Part shown: one piece after another, positions 28,147 to 35,159 of the stretch
How the letters are laid out: each line of letters begins with the position of its first letter
Position numbering within the stretch: the first letter of the stretch is position 1
Source: an uncultured Pseudobutyrivibrio sp.
GTDB taxonomy: Bacteria > Bacillota > Clostridia > Lachnospirales > Lachnospiraceae
Reading direction: 5' to 3'
NCBI GenBank assembly: GCA_946548305.1
Contig: CAMNPQ010000002.1
Span: 1-41,907, forward strand
DNA length: 41,907 nt
Position numbers and translations under genes: made by a program
The notes under the pieces: model-generated
What the model was told of the DNA's origin: nothing
Seen by the model: only the letters and a program-made list of their open reading frames with translations
The model's database searches: none

Positions 28147-29649
28147 ATGGGTGAAGTATTACTTGAAGTGAAGGGCATGTGTAAAAACTATGGAATAATC
28201 ACAGCCCTAAAAAATGTAGACCTGAAAATATGTCGAGGCGAGGTTCATGGTCTTGTAGGGGAAAACGGAAGCGGAAAATCCACTATAACTTCAATCGCAG
28301 CAGGAATGCAGCCTAAGACTTCAGGAGAGATGTTCTTTAAAGGTCAACCCTGGAATCCATCTTCCATGATAGAGGCACAACACAATGGTATTTCCATGAT
28401 TTTACAGGAAGCAAACACTATTGGAGGTTGTACAGTTGCAGAAAACATATTTGCTGGAAAGGAAGACGAATATTCACGTTTTGGAATAGTAGATAAAAAG
28501 CGGATGAATAGGGATGCTGATGTGGTGCTGGATAAATTTGGTATAAAGCACATGAGAGGCAAAGACCCGATAGACAAGTTTGGATTTGAGGACAGAAAGC
28601 TGGTTGAGATAGCAAGAGCTGTCACAGATGAAACTGAAATCCTTGTGGTAGACGAAACCACCACAGCTCTTTCATTAGAAGGAAGAGAAATCCTGTACAA
28701 GATTGTGGATGATTTGGTGGCAAAGGATAAAGCAGTAATATTTATATCCCATGATATGGATGAAATTCTGGAAAAATGCACCATATTAACGGTTCTTCGA
28801 GACGGAGAAATAAGAGGCTGCATCACCAGCCAGGAAATAAAGGATGCAAATGCAGTAGGAACCATCAGACAGCTTATGGTAGGAAGGGACATTGGTGACA
28901 AAATGTACCGTTCAGACTTCGATCCAAGCTGTGATAAGGAAGTGGTGCTGGAGTTTAAAAATGTAAGCGGTCCTAATGTAATAGATTTTTCCCTAGAGCT
29001 TCATAAGGGAGAAATAGTAGGACTGGGAGGACTATCAGGCTGTGGCATGCACGAGGTGGGCAGGATGGCATTTGGAATGGAAGAAGTGGACAAGGGTCAT
29101 GTAAAAGCACATGGCTTGGAAGTCCTTTCAGCCAAGGATGCAGTTGCTAAAAAAATCGGATATATATCAAAGAACAGAGACACAGAAGCAGTTATTTTAC
29201 AAGGTCCAATCGAAGACAATATAGTTCTTCCTTCGCTGGGAGATTTAACCACAGCTTCATTTCTGTCACCTAAAAAGAAAAAGAATATGTCTGATGAGCA
29301 GATAAAGCTTCTGGAAATAAAATGCCAAAACGGCAAACAGTGGGTCAGCACATTGTCAGGTGGAAATAAACAGAAGGTTTCATTTGCAAAGTGGATAGCA
29401 AAGGGGTCTGAAATTATCATCATGGACTGTCCTACCAGAGGTGTTGATATAGGTGTAAAGCAGGCTATGTATGAGCTGATTATGCAGATGAAAAAGGATG
29501 GAAAAGCCATTCTCATGATAAGCGAGGAAATGGCAGAAATCATTGGTATGGCAGATAGACTCATTGTTATGAAGGACAGCAAAATTGCAAAAGAGTTTAC
29601 CAGAAATAAAGATTTGTCTGAGACAGATGTTATTGAGTATATGATTTAG
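28147..29649 (+). CDS. Sugar ABC transporter ATPase with two NBDs, RbsA/MglA type
   Basis: Walker A GENGSGKST, Walker B VVDETT, second-half LSGGNKQKV; SD GAGGAG. Confidence 0.92.
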   Translation: MGEVLLEVKGMCKNYGIITALKNVDLKICRGEVHGLVGENGSGKSTITSIAAGMQPKTSGEMFFKGQPWNPSSMIEAQHNGISMILQEANTIGGCTVAENIFAGKEDEYSRFGIVDKKRMNRDADVVLDKFGIKHMRGKDPIDKFGFEDRKLVEIARAVTDETEILVVDETTTALSLEGREILYKIVDDLVAKDKAVIFISHDMDEILEKCTILTVLRDGEIRGCITSQEIKDANAVGTIRQLMVGRDIGDKMYRSDFDPSCDKEVVLEFKNVSGPNVIDFSLELHKGEIVGLGGLSGCGMHEVGRMAFGMEEVDKGHVKAHGLEVLSAKDAVAKKIGYISKNRDTEAVILQGPIEDNIVLPSLGDLTTASFLSPKKKKNMSDEQIKLLEIKCQNGKQWVSTLSGGNKQKVSFAKWIAKGSEIIIMDCPTRGVDIGVKQAMYELIMQMKKDGKAILMISEEMAEIIGMADRLIVMKDSKIAKEFTRNKDLSETDVIEYMI

Positions 29650-29658
29650 GAGGGCGAG

Positions 29659-30618
29659 ATGTTGAAAAAATTTAATAAGGAATGGGCTTCCAGTCACGCC
29701 TCTGATTTGCTCAGTTATGGCGGATTAGTATTATGTATTATCGTATTTGCGATACTAAGTGGTGGGAATTTATTTTCACCCTACAACCTAAGAATACTGA
29801 TTCAGGCGGTTTGTGTGTATGCAGTGTTATCCTTGGGAGCAATGTTTGTGTATTCCATGGGCTATATGGACATCAGTGTCAGTGCCCAGGTAGGTGTTTA
29901 TAGTATATTGTGCATTCTGATAGCAAACAGCACTGGTTCAATCCTGTTGGCATTTTTAGTTATATTAGCCTTGGCTTTGGTGTGTGGATTCATCAATGGT
30001 TATGTGGCTGTTATGCTAGGGCTTCCCTCTATTGTTACCTCAATATTTTTGATGTCAATATTCGGTGGAGTACAGGCTCTCATAATGGAAAAGCTTGCCT
30101 TAAACAGTGTTTCAATAAATGTGGACATATCCTTCTTTAAAAACACAGGCTTTATGGTTGCAATGATTATAGTAGTGGCAATTATCGCCATATATCTATA
30201 TAAATATACTCCACTTGGGGAAATAACAAAATCAATTGGAGCTAATGAAAGAGCTACAGAATATTCAGGAATCAGCACAACAAAATGGAAGGTTTTGGCA
30301 TACGCATTCTTCGGAGTAACCGTTGCCTTAGGAGCATTTTTACTCACAGCCAGAACAGGTGCAGCAGGAAAAGGCACTGGCATGGGATATGCCATGGACA
30401 TAATGGTGGCACTGCTTTTAGGTGGAATGCCATTGTCAGGTGGAATGAAATCTAAGATTTCAAGTGCATTGATTGGTTCTTTCACATACGTGATTCTTTC
30501 AAACGGACTGATTTTATCAGGAGTTGATACAAAAATGGTGTATATCATAAAGGCGATTGTATTTATTGCGGTTATCCTTATTACCTGCCGTAAAAAAGAT
30601 GGAGTATTGCCTAGGTAA
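29659..30618 (+). CDS. Sugar ABC transporter permease, RbsC-like
   Basis: Polytopic; GGMPLSGGMKSK motif; SD AGGAGGG. Confidence 0.9.
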   Translation: MLKKFNKEWASSHASDLLSYGGLVLCIIVFAILSGGNLFSPYNLRILIQAVCVYAVLSLGAMFVYSMGYMDISVSAQVGVYSILCILIANSTGSILLAFLVILALALVCGFINGYVAVMLGLPSIVTSIFLMSIFGGVQALIMEKLALNSVSINVDISFFKNTGFMVAMIIVVAIIAIYLYKYTPLGEITKSIGANERATEYSGISTTKWKVLAYAFFGVTVALGAFLLTARTGAAGKGTGMGYAMDIMVALLLGGMPLSGGMKSKISSALIGSFTYVILSNGLILSGVDTKMVYIIKAIVFIAVILITCRKKDGVLPR

Positions 30619-30631
30619 CAATTAAATGTGA

Positions 30632-30652
30632 AAAAATCCCAAAGGGGTTTTT
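30632..30652 (+). terminator. Intercistronic terminator-like hairpin AAAAATCCC-AAA-GGGGTTTTT
   Basis: Read directly between permease and SBP genes. Confidence 0.5.
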
Positions 30653-30684
30653 ATAAAAGGGATTCATTTTAAGGAGGAAGAAAA

Positions 30685-31872
30685 ATGATTAATTTGAAAA
30701 AGGCAGCAGCTTTAGGACTTGCTGCAGCAATGAGTTTATCACTATTAGTAGGTTGTGGTTCAGGAAGTGGTTCTACAGGAGGCAGTGCAAGCACTGAGGG
30801 AGGATCTGAGTCTACCACAGCAACAAAGCATCACAAGATTGGTGTAGGTCTTTACACAGATTCTGGTAAGTCTGTAGAAGCTATAAAAGCTTACCTTGCT
30901 GGTATTTCTGACACTGTTGATTGCGAATTTGTATATACTACACTTTCTACATATGATGAAGCTACAAACCTCACAGAGGTGCAAAACCTTATTTCATCAG
31001 GCTGCGAAGGTCTTATTTTAACAGCTGATATGGGTACTACTTCTATTATAGAAGAATGCCAGGCAGCTGGTGTGTATGTGGCAGGCTTCCTATGCGATTA
31101 CAACCAGTCAATGTTTACAGCACATGAGCAGGTATTTGAAAATGAGTATTTCCTTGGTACAGTTTGTGATGGATGGGCTGATGCATCTCCTTATGCAGAC
31201 ATGGTAGCTGAGCAGGTTATTGAGAATGGCTACAAATCAGTGGGCATTGTTATTTTCCCTGACTATGCATATCCAAATCAGACAGAAGTTGCAAAGGAAT
31301 TTACAGCAAAAATAGAGGAGTACAACGAAACAGCAGAAGAAAAGATTGAAGTAAAAGAGCCTACAGTGTTAAATTTTGCTCCAATAGATGCTACATATTT
31401 CAGTGAAAATTCTGATATTGACTGTTTGTTTTCAGTTGCAGCTGGCGCATCATTTGTATACCCACAGATGGTTGCAGCAGGTCGCACAGACATAGCTCTT
31501 TACACCACTGGTTTTGAGGCAACAGAGGATGTAGAAAACTTTGGTTCATCAGGAAACGGATGCTACAAGGGAACAATGTGTTCAGCACCAGAAGCAATTG
31601 CATATCCACTTTGCTTACTCATTGATAAGTTAAACGGAACTGTTTACAGTGATTTGCCAGAGGCAGAGCGTGTAGACTGCCAGCCAATCATCATTTTAAG
31701 CGACGAGGATATGGCAAAGGTAAAGGAGAACTCTTTGTACTACTCAGCAGACTATGCAGACGCCCTCATTACAGGTGAAGATATTGTAAATATGTGTGCA
31801 TCATACAACCCAGATGCAACCTATGCAAATCTTGTGGAGAGCTTACAGCACCTTGGTGTAGATGCCCTTTAA
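30685..31872 (+). CDS. Sugar-type substrate-binding lipoprotein (Peripla_BP_4-like)
   Basis: Lipobox SLLVGCGSGSG; periplasmic-binding fold pattern HKIGVGLYTDSGKS...GLILTADMGTTSIIEECQAAGVYV. Confidence 0.85.
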   Translation: MINLKKAAALGLAAAMSLSLLVGCGSGSGSTGGSASTEGGSESTTATKHHKIGVGLYTDSGKSVEAIKAYLAGISDTVDCEFVYTTLSTYDEATNLTEVQNLISSGCEGLILTADMGTTSIIEECQAAGVYVAGFLCDYNQSMFTAHEQVFENEYFLGTVCDGWADASPYADMVAEQVIENGYKSVGIVIFPDYAYPNQTEVAKEFTAKIEEYNETAEEKIEVKEPTVLNFAPIDATYFSENSDIDCLFSVAAGASFVYPQMVAAGRTDIALYTTGFEATEDVENFGSSGNGCYKGTMCSAPEAIAYPLCLLIDKLNGTVYSDLPEAERVDCQPIIILSDEDMAKVKENSLYYSADYADALITGEDIVNMCASYNPDATYANLVESLQHLGVDAL

Positions 31873-31893
31873 TAGTAAATTTTAAAAGCTTGA

Positions 31894-31939
31894 CATCTTG
31901 CTGACACATTTATTGCTTGTCAGCAGGATGCAATAAATG
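31894..31939 (+). promoter_or_regulatory. Leader with two competing stems upstream of the second permease
   Basis: Stem 1 CATCTTGCTGACA (31894-31906) / TGTCAGCAGGATG (31918-31930); stem 2 CATTTATTGC (31907-31916) / GCAATAAATG (31930-31939). Confidence 0.6.
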
Positions 31940-31949
31940 GAGCAGCAAA

Positions 31950-32945
31950 ATGAATACAAATAAAGCATTTGATTTTATAAAAAGATTTTTTCTAACCATA
32001 TTATTTCCACTGGTTATATATGTGGTAATGTTCATCCTCACTAGAAGCAGGGGCATTACCTACTATGGATTGACAGCTGATATGTGGCGTACCGTAATTG
32101 TGAACACTTCTATGACAGGTGTGGCTGCCCTGGCTATCTGGCTTCAGGTAAAAAACGGACGATTTGATTTTTCTGGCGGTGCAACAATGGTATTGACGGC
32201 GATTTTAGCTGGAAACATTGTATTAAAAATTAATGCAGGCCCAATAGCGTATTTATTGTTATGCATCATTTTTGGTGTTATCTTGTGTACCTTCACAAGC
32301 TTTATATATATTGTGGGACGTTTACCAATTATGATTTGTACAATAGGTGTGGCACTTTTATACGAGTCAATTACCTACCTTGTATTTGATGCACAGGGAC
32401 TGAATATGATGAGCAACACAAAGCTTACAGTTTTTGGTAGAATGCCTTACATCCTTATTGTATTGGCAATTGCCGTGGGAATTTTTGTGGTTTATTCATA
32501 TTTTACAGTGGCTGGTAGAAGGGCAAAGTTACTTGCAAACAACCAGCAGGCAGCAGTAAACATTGGTGTCAAGGAAGTGAAAAATGTAATACAGACATTC
32601 ATCGTGTGTGGTGTATTGCTTGGCTGCGCAGCTGCTATCTATGGCTCAAACAACACAGTGGCACCTCAGTCTGGACTTTCTACAGCTGATACACTTTTCG
32701 CAAATATTATTCCAGCATTCATGGGCGTGTTTGTAGGAGCAGCATCTGTAGATGCAGTGGGTGTTGTAGTGGCAGCCTTTGGCATGGAAATACTCAATTA
32801 TGGTCTCAGCTGTCTGGGCTATGGTGCAGGTGGCTGGCAGCAAATCATTGTAGGAACATTCATGCTACTATTTTATTCATTTACTGCCCAATGGCCACGT
32901 ATTCAGGCAGCTAGAGCAAAAAAGGCAAGAATGTCTGAAGCTTAA
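31950..32945 (+). CDS. Second sugar ABC transporter permease (BPD_transp_2 type)
   Basis: Polytopic; TRSRGITYYGLTADMWRTVIVNTSMTGVAALAIWLQVKNGRFDFSGG; SD TGGAG before ATG31950. Confidence 0.85.
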   Translation: MNTNKAFDFIKRFFLTILFPLVIYVVMFILTRSRGITYYGLTADMWRTVIVNTSMTGVAALAIWLQVKNGRFDFSGGATMVLTAILAGNIVLKINAGPIAYLLLCIIFGVILCTFTSFIYIVGRLPIMICTIGVALLYESITYLVFDAQGLNMMSNTKLTVFGRMPYILIVLAIAVGIFVVYSYFTVAGRRAKLLANNQQAAVNIGVKEVKNVIQTFIVCGVLLGCAAAIYGSNNTVAPQSGLSTADTLFANIIPAFMGVFVGAASVDAVGVVVAAFGMEILNYGLSCLGYGAGGWQQIIVGTFMLLFYSFTAQWPRIQAARAKKARMSEA

Positions 32946-32956
32946 AAGGAGACAAC

Positions 32957-34648
32957 ATGGTAAATTTAAAGGAAAAACCATTTTATTTAAATGATGAGCA
33001 AATTAAATGGGTGAATGAAACCCGAGATAAAATGTCAGATGATGAAAAGGCAGAGCAGCTGATGTGTCCTCTGATGTTTTCAGATGATGAAAATGTGTTA
33101 AAGGGGATAATTGCAGCTCACAATTTTGGCGCAGTTATGTTCAGAAGTGGCATTGCAGCAAAAGTACAAAGAAACCTTAATTCAATGCAAGAGGTTTCAA
33201 AAATTCCACTTCTAATTGCAGCAAACTTAGAAGAGGGTGGAATAGGTGTAGCAGCCGAAGGAACAACTATGGGTCGCCAAATGCTGGTGGCTGCCACAGA
33301 CAAAGAAGAAAGAGCATATCAGCTTGGAAAAATCTGTGGAAGAGAAGGTGGCGCACTGGGCTTTAACTGGTCATTTGCCCCTGTTCTTGATTTAGACATT
33401 AATTATCACAATCCTATTACGAATGTTCGTACATACGGTAGTGACACAGACCGCGTTATCCGCATGGGTAAAAACTACATCAAAGGCCTTACAGAAGAGG
33501 GGGTGGCTCCTTGCATCAAGCATTTTCCAGGTGATGGTGTAGATGAAAGAGATCAGCACCTTTTAACCTCAGTAAATGATTTAACTATAGAGGAGTGGGA
33601 AGAAACCTATGGTCGCATTTATCGCACAATGATAGAAGATGGTGCCCTCACAGCCATGGTGGGTCATATCGCCATGCCAGCAATGGAAGAGGCTGTTTCA
33701 GGAGAAAAATGCAATCAGGTTATACCAGCATCCTTGTCAAAAAACATTATGACAGGCTACTTGCGCAATAAACTGGGATTTAACGGACTTATTTCCACTG
33801 ATGCATCACCAATGGTAGGATTTTTATCCAATAGCAACAGACGTGAGGCTGTGCCTTTGTGTATTGAAAATGGAGCTGACATGCTTTTATTCAATAAGGA
33901 TGTGGATGAGGACATCATGTTCATGAAAGAGGGAATCAAAAATGGAATCCTCACCAGAGAAAGACTAGATGATGCTATCACCAGAATCCTTGCTACAAAG
34001 GCTGCACTAAAGCTTAATGAGAAAAAAGCTGATGGCAGTATATACAAAAATGAAGAGGACGCAAAAGTGGTAGGCTGCCAGGAACACTTAACATGGGCTA
34101 ATGAAACTGCCGACGAAGGCATCACCCTTGTAAAGAATCTGGAAAATGCTCTACCATTCACACCTGATAAATACAAAAAGGTTCTCCTTGAAATACTAGG
34201 TGAAGGAGACAACGAAGCTGTAAAAAAACAGGTAATGGAACGCCTTGAAAAGGAAGGTTTTAAGGTGACATTATACGTACCGGAAACCCCAGAAACCATA
34301 TTCCTAGATGGAAAGGTTGATGACTTCAAAGCAAAATATGACGCAGTTCTTTACATTAGTAATGTTGAAACCGCATCAAACAAGACTGTTGCCCGTATCA
34401 ACTGGCACACATTATTCGGAGCAGGAAACAATCTTCCATGGTTTGTGCGTGAAGTGCCTACCTTCTTCGTAAGCTTCGGCAATCCATATCACTTACTTGA
34501 TGCACCAATGATGAAGACATTTATAAACAGCTATTCCAATGCACCTCACGTAATTGACGCAACAATGGACAAACTGCTTGGAAAAAGCGAATTTAAAGGC
34601 ACATCACCAGTTGACGCCTTTTGCGGCAGATGGGACACCAGACTATAA
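32957..34648 (+). CDS. GH3 family, NagZ/beta-N-acetylhexosaminidase-like
   Basis: CIKHFPGDGVDERDQH, NGLISTDASP; no signal peptide; SD AAGGAG. Confidence 0.85.
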   Translation: MVNLKEKPFYLNDEQIKWVNETRDKMSDDEKAEQLMCPLMFSDDENVLKGIIAAHNFGAVMFRSGIAAKVQRNLNSMQEVSKIPLLIAANLEEGGIGVAAEGTTMGRQMLVAATDKEERAYQLGKICGREGGALGFNWSFAPVLDLDINYHNPITNVRTYGSDTDRVIRMGKNYIKGLTEEGVAPCIKHFPGDGVDERDQHLLTSVNDLTIEEWEETYGRIYRTMIEDGALTAMVGHIAMPAMEEAVSGEKCNQVIPASLSKNIMTGYLRNKLGFNGLISTDASPMVGFLSNSNRREAVPLCIENGADMLLFNKDVDEDIMFMKEGIKNGILTRERLDDAITRILATKAALKLNEKKADGSIYKNEEDAKVVGCQEHLTWANETADEGITLVKNLENALPFTPDKYKKVLLEILGEGDNEAVKKQVMERLEKEGFKVTLYVPETPETIFLDGKVDDFKAKYDAVLYISNVETASNKTVARINWHTLFGAGNNLPWFVREVPTFFVSFGNPYHLLDAPMMKTFINSYSNAPHVIDATMDKLLGKSEFKGTSPVDAFCGRWDTRL

Positions 34649-34707
34649 TCCACGTATTTCATGTGTCTTTTGCAGGTCTGTAAAGTTTGCAAAATGTATT
34701 TCTTAAA

Positions 34708-34990
34708 TGCGGACGTATAATACTTTGAGCAAATATTTTAAAGAATTTTTGCAGAATGCTTGGGTGATTTTGGAATGAACTTAGTAAAATCTTAAAACAG
34801 GTTTGTTGCTGTATAGGCAGCTGCCGCCAAGGACGGCGGCAGCAGTGGTCACTTGAAACACGATGTTGAATGTGCCACGGTGACTATACAGGACAAACCT
34901 GTTTTTAATTTTACTTAGTGAATGGAATATGAACCAAAGCATCTGCAATAAATTTTTAAAATATTTTTCTACACTTATATTACGTCCGCA
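34708..34990. repeat. ~283-bp imperfect palindrome with >100-nt arms, MITE-like or structured RNA
   Basis: Arms start/end TGCGGACGTA/TACGTCCGCA; shared AAATATTTTAAA, TTGCAG, TTAGTAAAAT, AAAACAGGTTTGT, CTGTATA blocks on both arms; apical hairpin GCTGCCGCC/GGCGGCAGC. Confidence 0.85.
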
Positions 34991-35048
34991 CTAGCCATAC
35001 TAGAGACTAGCTGATTATAGAGTGGAGAAAACTGGGGTCTTATTAAAT

Positions 35049-35113
35049 GTCGTATTTTAACAAAAAGAGGTCGTGTTTTGATACGTGATAAATTGTGAAT
35101 GTCGTGCTATATT
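35049..35113 (+). promoter_or_regulatory. Candidate GH78 promoter with phased direct repeats GTCGTnTTTT
   Basis: GTCGTATTTTAAC (35049), GTCGTGTTTTGAT (35070), GTCGTGCTATATT (35101); extended -10 TGCTATATT at 35105-35113. Confidence 0.5.
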
Positions 35114-35159
35114 GACATCATAGGAAACGTTGCATCAATATAAAGGAGATTTTAGATTT

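Noticed and set aside
28344-28901. 185-aa antisense ORF inside the ABC ATPase gene
   Set aside because: Lies opposite a strongly supported CDS; low-complexity Ser/Ile-rich translation typical of antisense readthrough.
31894-31939. H-type pseudoknot formed by stems 1 and 2 together
   Set aside because: Connecting loops would be 0-1 nt and one nucleotide is shared, sterically implausible for a 12-13 bp stem; kept as mutually exclusive stems.
33757-34329. 190-aa antisense ORF inside the NagZ-like GH3
   Set aside because: Shadow ORF of a well-supported gene; Ser/Phe-rich composition and no motifs.
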